Assembly: GCF_963678975.1 (NCBI RefSeq)
Contig: NC_089274.1
Location: 21,103,133 to 21,167,132 of the forward strand
Origin: Dysidea avara
Lineage: Eukaryota; Porifera; Demospongiae; Dictyoceratida; Dysideidae
Direction of reading: 5' to 3'
DNA: 64,000 bases
In this document: in pieces, positions 13,901-27,400 of the stretch
Position numbering within the stretch: position 1 is the first letter of the stretch
Layout: every line of letters begins with the position of its first letter
Notes under the pieces: generated by a model
What the model saw: only the letters and a program-made list of their open reading frames with translations
Databases searched by the model: none
Told to the model about the DNA's origin: nothing
Program-made: the position numbers and the translations under genes

Positions 13901-15410
13901 GATTTACTACATAAATTCTTCGCTTGGGAATTTTAAGTGGTCATTATGGAGAAATGGCCATTATTAACAAGTGGCCACTAAGACAGGCTTCACTGTACCA
14001 TTTATAAAGTCTTTACAAGGGTTATGTATTATGTAGCCTCAGGGCAATGAATTACGCTCAAAACTTTCATTTTATTTTACTCTGAATTTCTTCAAAAGGT
14101 TGGTGTTATGCTTGTATTATAAGTTTGACTTTTAAAATTAAGGCAGGCAGGAAAACTATTTTTTAGTTGGTAGGTTGGCTGTTTATTACAACAGAGTTTG
14201 TGCTGACTGACTGACTGATAGGTGACTGCTCTATTAGAGTATTTTGATTATAGCTTGTAGGAATAATACTTTGGTTATCTGAACCCCAATGATCTCATAC
14301 AATGGTAAAGGTGTTATATAAGTAGATAACTAAAGCTGTAAAACTTTGAATGATCATTTATTCTAACAGAGCAGTCATTTCTAGAGTCTATGATACTCTT
14401 CTTTCAAATTTCCAGAATAATTCTTTTACCCTCATCATTGTGCTAATTATTTGGGCACCCCTACTTACTTCTTAGCTAGGAAAGCCATGTTGGGTTGGCT
14501 GAAAGAAAGGGTTCTGGGACATATAAACTTTGTATTGATACTGAGGTACAGGTTGAGTTGAGATCATGAGATGTTTTTCTGAATAGTTGGGTACCAATTC
14601 AAACGATAATCTGGATGTATACAAGGCTTTACTCTGATAGAACATACAGCTGCTACCAAACACTCTAACAGAGCAGACATTTCTATGTTGTGTGTGCTCA
14701 GACTTGCTGTTTGCACTGAAATACTCTAATAGAACAGTCATTCCCATAATCAGTGTATATTGAAGTGGTAATTTGTTACCTTGTTTGTTCATAACAGTGT
14801 ATATACCTGATCATTACTATCCTGTATTATATTGTGAGTGTTAATTGCTGCAGTACTGAGCTTACACACAGAATGAATTTTTGCTTGGAAAGATTCTCTT
14901 TGCACAAAATTGTTGGATGCGTGTTGTTAGCTGCTTGCAAAGTAAACTTTTCATATGCCAACCATTTTCAGTGGGACCAACTAAGTCATCACTAATAAAC
15001 CTTTTGTAATTTTTCCGCAAGTGAAACTTTGTGAAGTATTAAGCTTAAAAAAGTTGGAGCTCTCTAATGCACTATTGATGCCAGACCATTACTAGGAATA
15101 CACACGCACACGCACACACACAGACAGTATTTATTGTGTTAATGTAATATATGTTAAACTACTCTAATAAAGCAGTCGTATTACTCCTACACAGTGCAAG
15201 ACAGTGTGTCCACCGATAGTATGGGGCCAGTGGTCAATATGTAGTAAACACTGTGGGGGAGGTCGTCGGTTCAGACATGCCACCTATCAGTTTGTGTGTA
15301 CTAATTCTGAACTATGTCCACCTAATAAAGTAGAAGAGGAAGCTTGTAACACTAATGAGTGTCTTGTGAAAGATGACTATGGTGAGTGTATATTATTGTG
15401 TTTGTGTTGT

Positions 15411-15470
<60 letters not shown>

Positions 15471-18400
15471 GTAGTGTGCATGTGTGTGTGTGCATTGTGC
15501 TGTAGTGTGTGTGCATTGTGCGTGTGTTTATGTACAGTACAATAATTGTCTCAGCAATCAATCTAGTCACTATGGAAAATATAGACGATTCCCATTACAA
15601 ATGGAGTGAAGCCATTGGCATGTGTTACTGTGAATCGACACCTTGCACTGTCAGCGAAGCTAAATAGGGACAAATAAGTCCATGGTGCATGCAGTGTATG
15701 TATTGTGGTATGCCAATAGGCACCTGTCAGGCTGAACCAACATCTAGTAGTGAGAAGATAATCAGGTCTGTGGCCTTAGCTGTTATTGAGTTACACTCAT
15801 CTGAAAGTCAGTCAGTCAGCAGAAAATTTCACTGAATATATATATTTAAATTTCTTAAGAACTTTTTGGAAGCATTTCGGGTTGTACTGAAGGTGCATGC
15901 AGGCCTTATCAATTTACTGCCAAGGCACCATGAAGGTATTGTGAGGCTGGTTTCTGGTCAATATTTTTTTGTGAAAAGTTGCAAACCTCTGTGATCCTTA
16001 ATATACAAATAGTACTGTATGATAATGGACTGCTTTTTCATTGGTGAGAAACTGTAAAGATGGTAATAACATGATAAATATACTGTTGCCATAAACTATA
16101 TGTATTGTTGGACACATGCTAAGACAAGTGATCGTTTATTCTTCCTAGTAACAACAATAATAACAATAGTACATGACATCACCACTGACCATTATACAGT
16201 GTTGGCACCAGTGTTTACCAGTGTTTAATCAAACTCTGGTATTCCACTATATTCTGTTCCAGTACCTGGGTCCATGTGTATAAGCTCTGCTTAAATATAA
16301 TACATTAGTGTACATATGTACACAGGTATACATCATGACACATTCAGATTAGTTTCATAGACTAATAGAAATTTGTGTGTTAGTGATGCTAGTTACTATG
16401 GTAACTAGTGGTCACAACAAAAAGGTGATATCATAGATACACACACACACATACCAGTGAGGTCTTGTCTTTTAGGCTTGTAGGGTTAGTCAGTGTCCAG
16501 AGCATGTTTTAAGAGTAACCCTTAAACCCAAAAACTGTGTGTGCCTTGTAAGCACTGTAACTTTCAAAGAATCCATCCCATGGCTACGCAATTTATAGCA
16601 TTCTACTTGTGATGTAACAAGGATTAAAATGATACCAAGGGTTTTTTGCTAATGTTAAACAGTGAGGCCAAAACCAGCCGTGTAAGTAACTTTTTGGCAT
16701 AGAAATATGCAAACCCTTTACATACCTTATAAAATGATCCATATCTTGATGGTAGTTGCTCCTATTAACTTGCAATAAGTTCCATTCATTTCACCATAAA
16801 ATTTTCTGTCAGGACATACATGACTCACGTGAGTAAACCCCACAATCAAAAAATTAAAGATGTGGCAAGAATTTTGAAACATGGAGATGCGACTCGCTGT
16901 TGTTCATTGCTTCATAACAAGTAAGCTGCTGTAGTTACAATCTTCTCCAAGTAGCCCAGTGAACAAACTTTAAACAATGTGTTCTTTTAGGCTATAAGAA
17001 TTAAGTTACCCCACCTATCGTCGCCATGCTTGCCCATATTGTGTAAACACGCATTCCCTAAAAGTTCTTTGCGAGTTTAAGGGTTAAATGAGAGCATGTG
17101 GACACTTGGTTGGAACTGCAATGGTTATCATACACTACGATAGTAGTGTATAGTAGGGACCACAAAGGAGTAGGTGTGGCCTACGAAATAATATCACCCA
17201 AAAAACAGCCACAATTTCCCCTAACGACGATCAGGCAATATTGGTTAGGTGAAACTAAGCCCAAACAAGCTTTCAGATCGACCCGAAATGGTTTCACCAA
17301 GTTGCTACAGAATTTTTAAAATAATTTATTTAACAGAATTTTCTACTGACTGAGTAAGTATGTAACTGACTGACTGACTGATGCCTTCAGACAAACGTAA
17401 CTTGATAACGGCTAAGGCTACGGGCTTGATTTTTTCACTGTTTGACGTCGCTTCAGCCCGACAGGTGCCTTTTGGCATACCACAGTATGTACAATGCATT
17501 CTTCATGGACTTACCAGTGTCCTCCTTTGTGTCCCATTCATCTTTGCTGACAGCGAAAAGTGTCGATTTGGCGATAGCACATGATGGCTTCCCTTCGTAA
17601 CAGAAATCGTCCGTATTTGTCATAGTGGCTATTTTGATATCAGAGGTAATTGATATAACTGGGGTGCGCAGCACCATTTCTTTCGGTATGCGTGGATTGC
17701 AGAGGTGCTTTACGAGCAGTTATTGATTCGAAATGCTGTGTAACGGGTTGAACATAGCTGACAACGAAGCGTAATGGATACTTCACTTTTCAGACGATAA
17801 TTGAGGCACACAGTGCCATTTCAGATGCGGTATGCGTGGGTTCACCAGTCATAATTATTATTTACAAAAAAAAAAGTTAACAAACAAGTACACAGAAAAA
17901 TTTGGAATTTTCAACTAGAGTAGGGACCATAGCACATCGATAAAAAGTACTGAAACAAGCTGGAGTAGTGCACGATATCAATTCACAGTAAAACAATATG
18001 AAGTGTTATATCCCTACTGTGCTCAAGATACCATATAATGGAAATGCACAGTAGGGATATAACACTTCTTATAGTTTTACTGTGAATTGATATCGTGCGC
18101 TACTCCAGCTTGTTTCAGTACTTTTTATCGATGTATTATGGTCCCTACTCTAGTTGAAAATTCCAAATTTTTCTGTGTACTTGTTAGTCATAGTCTCAAA
18201 TTCAATCACTGACAATTATAACCGCATTTGCTTTGATTAGTCATTTAATATTAGTGTATTGTAATCATGGCTTTTCAAAATCGATTGTGATACCACTCAA
18301 GTGTGGAAGGTGTGTAGCTTTTAACTAATTAAATGTGGTATTTTGTACTTTTTGAATATCTAACATCACTAACTGACAATATGCCAGCTATTTAATAAAC

Positions 18401-21400
18401 ACAGGCTGGTATATACATCCACACGTTATTACTATGGCGATCATCACAATAGAATATTACAATTATGCAATAGTAATTATATTCAAAGTACTCTCACCCC
18501 ACTCATGTAGAGCAATGGAATGATCTGTTCTTGTCTTGTATTCATTATCCAAGGCCCCCTGAGATGTTTTTTAAGCATACAAAGCACTTTGTTATTCTTG
18601 GTATAGGTCCAGTAGTGTATTGTACAGCCAGTATGTTATTTTCACACATTGCCTTCAAGTTGATACGAAGGATCTCCACTCTAGGCAAGCTTATGCTTAT
18701 AATATTTGTAATGTAATGAACTTTTAGTCTTGTTTCACAAAGGTTCTTCACGGTGTGGACAGACATACACCCACTATTATACAAACTGGACGCATGTTCT
18801 TCAGAAGAAACTGGGCGCATGCTCATAACTAGCCATAAGTCTGAGTACAAGTACAGTAGCTTGAGAACATTTTCTCAGTTACATTTCAAGGCTTAATGGT
18901 TGTATGAACATGGACTATGTAGAGTTAATACAACATTCCCAGTGGATAGTGACACATGTGGGTGATTGTATTGTGCATGACTGAATTATTGGTCACGTTA
19001 TCACTTTAGTATTTCTTATTATATATCTAAACAAACCAATTCACACTGTACTGATAGCTGTTTCCACTTGATGTATCCATTAATGTGTCCTTGTGTTTCC
19101 TGTGTGCTGGAGAACATGACACTTTGTCTGCTTTTGGGTATATAGACAGACAAGTATTTCATTGAAATATTTGTGTGACTTCTTCTTTAATGCCAATTTG
19201 TTGCGATAGACTGAGAATTATGTTATTTGGAACAACAGGCTAGAATCCACTGGTTAAATAATGTTTTTTTATTATGAACAATTGGGAAATGAAGCCTTTT
19301 GGATGTAACACATGATTTTATTCCATGTAGAGAAACACTCGTTCTTCCACATGGCATGGTCTTAGTAGCTCAATAAGTGTGAAATCGCTCCATATGTCAC
19401 TACTGGCGTAACAACCAACTTTGTACGGTTGTAATAAATATATATAAATGATTAACAAAACAATCCCTTAATATTTTATTGTACAAGCGTAGATGATGCT
19501 TTACTATAGAACACCATGTAATGATAGTGTGTAGACTTGTAAACTTTTCATTCCGTTCATCCACCTCCTCCTCCGAGGGAAGATGTGTGCTCGTACACAA
19601 CCATATTTGGTGCCATTAGGTCCGTGTGTTCCATGTTGTCTCTCCCAAAACAAGAGCTACATTGGTCACTGTTGTACTTGTTGTAGGAGGCTGAAGACAT
19701 GTATAGTGATGTATTCGGGAAACTAACCATCTATGAAATTTGGCTACAACTGACATAAGGGAGTCTGTGTTGGAGGGACCTGTTAGAAACAAGTGCTAAA
19801 AATATAACTGTTTATCGTTCTCATCTGACTCACTTAGAACTACAATAATTCATTACATCCTTCACACAGTGCCATTATTGTTGACATTATAGATGTTTGA
19901 TAGTGGTTTGTTTTGATTTGAATATGATTGATGATCAACTTAAAAGTGCAATGATAGTTACTGTACTGGGAACACAACAATGATGCCATAAAATATTAAT
20001 AGGTACTGTTCAAGTGAATTTCACTGGATGAGTTCTAATTTTATGGTATCATGTCTAATGAAGTAACAATTAAGTGAGATGGGGATAGAGTGGAAAGTGG
20101 TTGTATACAACCTGCCACCATGCAATCACTGCCAAGCTCTGTCTTGTGCCATGTAAAAGCACAAGGTGTATGCATAGATAATATCTTTGCCCCTGACCCT
20201 GCCTGGTCTTCAATACTGGGGTGTAGCCCCATCACTAGCAAGTAGTGTTTTACTAGGCCCACCACAAGGAGGTTGGCACCTAGCGTGTGTACACATACAT
20301 ACACACACATGATTGGCTTTACATTGGTACATGACTTAATCTACTAAGTGGTGCTTAATTACATACACCCAATGGTGGCTTATATTATAGTACATTAGTT
20401 ATATCTGGCAGTATGATGTATCCATGACTACCAATAATACAGTGTATCACAAAGACCAGCGATTGTGACTGACACCGGACATTAATATCCGTCATATAAC
20501 AAATCAGTCATATACATCGTGCTATTGGTGTTGACAATACTATCATAGTAATTGTATTATGGCATCACCTTCGTGACCGTTTGATCAGCTGTACTGTTAC
20601 AGTGTGTGATGTTTAAATGTTGTATGCTTTTTAGAAGTGCCTTTTGTGAAGCTAAAAATTTCGTGACTCTCACTAAGTTGTCAGATCCTAATCTCCATAA
20701 GGCACTTATCAATTTTGAAATTACAAAACTATACTGTACTCATTTTTTCATTGGCTTGCATTAGTAGTGACGTTTACATTTTTATGTGTACATCCTAATT
20801 AGATGTTAATTGTAATTTGTAACACTAACATGACTCTGTATGTACAACATTACTAAGAAACTATCTCAATGGGTAAGATTTTTTGTGTATTCAATAAAGT
20901 TTTAATTTGGAGATTTAACTCTGTGTATTAATGGGCTGTGCCTTCTCACAGGCCCCTAGTTAGATAGAGTAATGGGTTTTTTTCACTGCCTTCCCCATCG
21001 ACCAGCATGTAATGGGTTATTGGCTAATTTGTCATAATCTCAGTAGACACTATGCTGTAGAATGTGGTAACAATGGCTGTAGTGTGTTGTGTTGATATGA
21101 AGTGTTTGTGTAACTGCTGCAACTGTTGCTAAACTGCCACTTTTGATGTTATTTAACTACACACAGTACAATTGGCTGTATTGTGGAAACATCAGGAGGC
21201 CTTATACCATTGTGGCTCCTGTAGTGAAGTTGTTTGATATAATATCTGAACATTTGACTATTTTAAAAAATATTTATTTGATGTTGATGATACCAGTTGG
21301 AAAGTGTTTCCTATTGTTTTTGTGAATGATGTGTGCATATTGGTATGTGCTGGTCTACTTTTGTTATGGTAATTTGTTGCTTGGATACACTATATATACA

Positions 21401-24400
21401 CACTCTATCATATTATGTTTCACACACACATTGCCAGTATATATGCAGCATTGCTATTTAAGTTCCACGTTGATCCAACACTGTTATACATGCAAGACAT
21501 GGGCAGTCAGGAATTTTCTGCCATTGTTTGCACCCGGTGTCTGTTTGTGGTGTGCATGCATACATACTCATGTGAAGTACATGGATTTTACTTACATTGG
21601 TACAGTCTATTCGGCAAAAACCAGCTGGTGATCTCAGTTTCTGCACAACAAACACACACTTCACACACACATAATGCTTTCTGTTGTTCAGTAACTATTC
21701 AGTTTGTTATTTGCGGCTTTCCAACTATTAAGTGATAATCGATAGTTTATGACTGATCAAAGGGGTCCGATGAATGGTTCACTTCTCATAACTACCACCA
21801 TATTGAATGGTGAATAACTGATCATTGTAGTGCTAGTGGAGCATATTGCTGGAATGCAATGACATATTCATTGTAGGGGGAGCACTTACTGTTGTATTGG
21901 CCAGCCCATATACGTGCTATTGTGAGCATGCAGATAGTGGGACTCTAATGAATATTGTAATTCCTTTAGTAGATTGTTATTTCTTCAATGATGTATTGAG
22001 GAAAATGTAGAGAGGCCCTTGGTGTGTTGATGTTTCCTTGTGGACTTGTATCATTTTCTTGTGAAGTTTTTCACTTCACTTCATTTTGCATCTGTCAGTG
22101 TGTGTTTGTGTGTGTTGTTGTTTTTGCATTCATGTGTGTGTGTAAACATGCGTGCGTGTGCATGTTGTTGTTTTTGCGTTCGTGTGTGTGTTGTTGTAGT
22201 GTGGTATATGTAATTTGGTGTGCAATGTTTTGTGTGTGTGTGTAGCATGATCTATACATCACACATATATTGTCATGGTTACAGGTCCACTGATCCCCTA
22301 CCCTAATAACCCACTCAACCCGGCAATATACTTGGAGAAGTCACCCAACTCTACCTGTGGTACATGGGTATCCGAGTATGCTAGACTACATGATGGTAAG
22401 TTAACCAACCATCTTGACCATGTTTCATTTGTGTACAAAGTGACTTACCTAATGTATGTGGCTGCTGCTGTAGTGGACACCTGCTTATTAGTAAAGTCAG
22501 TGAATTTTCATGGATAAAGTTGGTGGCCACACATCCTACCTAGTTTATAGTTGTTTAATAGTATTTTCAATCTGCTATAACTCACCAGGAGCCAGGATCT
22601 TCAGTGGTTTTCCAAGTAACTGTCTGCCTCTTCACCATCATAATAGCTGTTGCTAAGGTGGCTGGCCTCTCATTAAATTCATTGGTTGCTATGTTCAGCT
22701 GGTTGATATAAGCATTGTTAGTTTATTGTAGTGAGGTCATTGTTAGTTGAAACTTGTTGGCTATCACATCCTGCATGTGTGTGTGTGTGTTGAGTGTGGG
22801 ATGTACAGTGTGTGTGTGTGTGTTCCCATCGTGATATTGTAGTTGGTGATTTTTAGTTGGTGATTAATTAAGTGAGAAAATTGTTAAACAGGTTACTAAA
22901 TTTAGTGTGTGTGAATGTTCCTCCTCTGTAATATTCTGTATATTACTACGTAAGGTGGACAACATGTAATGCATGTTTGTGTAATATTCATTATATACAT
23001 TTGCACACTATGCGTGCACGCATGAACATGTACGCACGCACGCACACATGCACACGAACACTACACAATTAATATGCATATTTCTTATGTTTAGAAATCC
23101 TATCAGGCAAGAAACCTCCTAGATACTTGATCTACTCAACAGGCAAGCCGGGTAGCTACCCACCAGCGGGAGGGCTGGCAGATAGACTGAGAGGAATCAC
23201 CACACTATTCTACCTTGCTGTAGCCACCGGTAAGTTACTGTTGGCTGGCTATTTGTAGGTGGCATGTATCCTTGTACCCTCGGAATGGTCTGGTGATCTT
23301 GAGCATGAGTTCAGCATGTGACATTTAGTAGAGTATTTTCGAAGCAGAAAATTTTGCAGAAGAGGCAAAATCTGAATTTTGAAGGCTGCATGTTTGAAAT
23401 CTGGATAAACAGAAATTTTTGTGTCACAAATTATGGAAATATGTGATAAATTAGAATAGGTAGTCAACAGATTCTAAACACACAGAAAGTGTTTATGGTA
23501 ACAAAGTAGTAAAGTGCCGCTGCAAAATTTAATGATTCCCAAAAGTATGTCCTGAATTAGAATGGCTACAAGTGTATATAGTTAATAATTCTTCTCAAGG
23601 CTAACATGACACAGAGAGTGTTTATGGTAAAGGTTAACCAGATGTCATGTAGTATGCTTCTGTGCTGCCTCATTCAACCAAATACTTTATGTCCTAAATT
23701 AGTCCTAAATTCCAACAATTTCATCAGGTCTTATAAAAGGCCAATAACACTTAAAAGTGTTTATGGTAAAGGTTGTTCAAAAACAATCAAACTGGATTAA
23801 ATGTTCATTCAATACATAGGGCCTGACCACCATGTACAGCATATAGCCAAGTTTTCTCTGAACATGAAGCCCTTGTTTTGTCATGGTGGTTGCCATCATA
23901 AGATGAGGATGTTATCTTTAACTGTTATATTACATAATACTGGCAATGTGGGGTCCATCTAAAAATCAGTGTTCCAAAATGGTTTATCCAACAATGTCTT
24001 CATTGCAGCCCTACATGTTATTTCTGTGATCTTGCATTTTATTGATGTGTTTATCCTGAGTACCTGAACATGTCTGGGTTACCTACCTTTCCTGTTTTCT
24101 GGGGATTGACAACACAAACTGTAATCGTTGTAACTACGTAGCTAAATTCATTTTATGATTGCTTTTTTTTTCCTGAGCATATCAGCTGTGCTGTCTGCTC
24201 AGTAACAATAATAATAATAATAACTACTCACAAAGAGTATATCCACACCATTTAATGTTTAGTCAAGTAGGAACTGTGCACTTAACTGTGACACCCCTGT
24301 TAACCATGACCAGTCTATTCTGAGGTTTGTTTACTGCCTTCAGTTACAACATGATGTGATATGAGGTCACTAACTTCCTGTAATACTATCTGTGACAACA

Positions 24401-27400
24401 TTTAGGATGTGCTCTATCACATGTCATCTATTATGACACTTTGTGGATGCTACCTATAGTGAAACATGTCTTTATAATAAGATGGCTAACTATCTTTCCA
24501 CCATAGCAGTTAGTCGTCGATTATAATTGTACTAAGTAAACAGATTAAATTGGAATAATCAGTTGCATGTGTGTCCCCATTAATTACTCTTGATGATTCT
24601 CATTATCAACAAGCAGTTTATAGTGGGGCATCTCCTTTGTGCAGTTACAGATAATGGTTGGTTGGTACTGTGGTCTCCCACATGCTAGGAGATAGTTTAT
24701 CTGATTGTATTAAACATTATCACCTAATTGGTGAATTGACCACAGCAAGTAGTGTGTGTATGTGTGAGGCCTTCCTAGCTGAATTGTGAGTTGACAAACA
24801 GTCAGGGATTCTGTTGGCATTCCATTCACTACTGATATTACACCACTTAAGCCAGTCTCCTTCTTGCTGTCCCACACAATGGCTGCTGTTGTTGATGTCA
24901 GCTAGTAGAGGTGGGTGGTGAATTACTCCACATTAGGGATTAGTTTCCTTTGCTGAAGTACAGAGTACTTTGATTAGCTCACAACTTTGATGATGTATGA
25001 GGTCGTATTACCTCATTTTGTAATAGTCAGTTTATCCATTATCAGTTGCGGATCCATCCTATTAGGGAGATAGGAACTGGTGTGATGATAATTCCTGATG
25101 ACCTGTAAAATGATTCCAATAACTATTAGTGTGGTCCTTTCAGTATTTGTAATTTTATTATCGTGCATGTCTGTGTGTACGTGTGTACGTGAATGTTTTG
25201 TGTGTGTACAAGTAGTATGTGTCACAGCGTGTACATAAATAATATCCTGATTTTAAAGGTGTTCTAAACGTCCTATGTACTAGAGGATACTTTGGAACCT
25301 TAACTAATTATATAAGTGTCCTCAAAGTAAACGGCTAAGATACAGTGTACAGTAGTCAGTTTGCCAAGCTACCTTGTTCATAAAATACGCACCCATTTAT
25401 CTCGTAATGGCCATCAGGAACAAATTAGTTCTAATTTCTTTGAAAGACCACCTTCATCAAAAAGATACCTTTGTACCAACCTAATTTCCCATGATGAAAA
25501 CACAATACCTAATATTATAAGGTTTATGTCAACTCCTTTGAGCTAAGGACGTATTCAAATGCCTACACAATGCTATAGCCTTTAAAATATCATAATAGTA
25601 AGATGGTTGTGTATGGTGTATTGTGGCACTGAAAGGAATCACAGGAGGTTTTGTAACCAATACTACTGTAGCCAGTACTGAGTAGTACTAGTAATAGGAT
25701 GACCAGGTGTGGTATACTCCTCTGGGCTATACTATACTAGCTGGCGCTGCTAAGATGACCTGAAACTGAATATCAACAATAACAATAATTATCTGGAGAC
25801 AGAGTTGCTCAAGGTGTATATACTTTTAGTGAATGTGGTCTGAATATTTCTAGAACGATAATTGATAAACCATGTTGTGATGTTAGGTGATATATGAATA
25901 TGTGTAAGCACACAACATGTACACACATGGGATGTGTGTGTACAACAACAGGCTTCAGTGTGTATGATAGCAGGTTTGACAAGTTGAGCAGGTTGATTCA
26001 ACTTGATCATTGTCGTCATATAGTGGGTCTTATATTGAATGGTGCTCCTTGTAAGGAACTGTTACCAGCTCATGCTCTTCCTGTTTGTATCGTTGTGTCC
26101 ATTTTCCTGTTATGAATTCCATCATTAATAATTACCTGTTATTTTTACTGGTACACAAACAGGTTCTAAACATAACACAATCGACAGTACACAAACAAGT
26201 TCTAAAGAGCCGCACAGAGCGCCAGTCTCATGATGATCTAAAGCAGTGTTATGGATACCAGTGTGTGTTGTTTAGCTAACAGTGCTATTGTGAAGCACAC
26301 TTGTTTATAGGATACAGTTTACTATTGCCAGCTTTGTAGTGTTGCTATTGATCAGTGTACTAGCAGTCATGTAGTGTTTCCCTTTTGGGAATGAGCATTG
26401 ATGGTGGAATTTTAATAGTGTGGAGGAATGAATAGGAAACTCTGTACATTGTTAGCCATCCCAATGGGATCTGTTGTAGAGCAGCCTATTGTGAACTACC
26501 TTCTGGTCATAATATAATTACTTGGAACAGTTTAATTTTGTAAATGTTATGTATTATCTTCAAAAGCCTCAATAGACTTGTTATGGAACTTGGTTTATTT
26601 GCTTAAGTATAAAATATGTGTGTATGTATGTCTGTTATATCTGTCTGTCTGTTTGTGTGTATAGTGCAATTTTTTTTTATTCCAGACATTTGGGACCATC
26701 TTAAGTGTTCTTATTGGTGGGGTGCCCTAATTTCAGGTGTCTAAATAATGCAAATGGATCATAAACAGGTATCCTAGTGTCCTTACAAATAAGATCTCAG
26801 GGGTAAACACCAATACAAACGGGACCATAGACAAGTATCCACATTTCTATGTGTCCTTGGGGTTCCATCATTTGGAGTGTGTGTGTGCGTGTATGTGTTA
26901 TGTAGTGTGTATTTGTGTGTGTTCATGCTTACGTGCAGTGTACATATCAAGATAACTCACAAATCAGTCAAAGTACACATGTAGGATACACCGTGTGTGT
27001 GGCTCCGGCCAGGCTTGCTGTGTTGGGGAGTAGACGGTTGATCTTTGATCTCATCACGAAGTAACGTAATCCTGCCGGTTTAGTAGGCTGCTAGTAATCT
27101 TATCTGACACCTATATGGACATTGTACTAAATCAGAAGAAGAACTAGAGTTTATTGAATTAGCAGTAAAGGTTTCCAGTTGAATAGTAAGGCAACCTTGC
27201 TGGAGAACTTGCTTGTAATGCCTTGTAAGAGTTGGTCAGAGAAAGATAAGGAATAATTACTCACTTGTTTACCAGACCAGTAATACCACATCACACATCA
27301 CACTACATCACACATCACACTACATATAGGGCTGAGGTGTTAATACCTGGTGGGTGATCAGTGGTCATCTCTACAACAAACTGTTAATACCATTATATGC

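Larger units (their letters stand above)
15382..22284. other. Intron 4 (6.9 kb), repeat-rich
   Basis: The donor is followed almost directly by a (TG)n tract at about 15415-15470. Further in are a CpG-richer, probably repetitive block (17097-17870) and a large fold-back element (17883-18185). Nothing else in it looks like an exon. The region 22080-22245 is TG/TTG-rich simple sequence. Confidence 0.45.

Noticed and set aside
15352-15570. His/Thr-repeat frame on the minus strand
   Set aside because: Produced by the (TG)n tract; no start context, no family, overlaps the TSP1 exon end.
22024-22245. Val/Cys-rich frame on +
   Set aside because: Composed of TGTGTG and TTGTTG simple sequence just before an exon.
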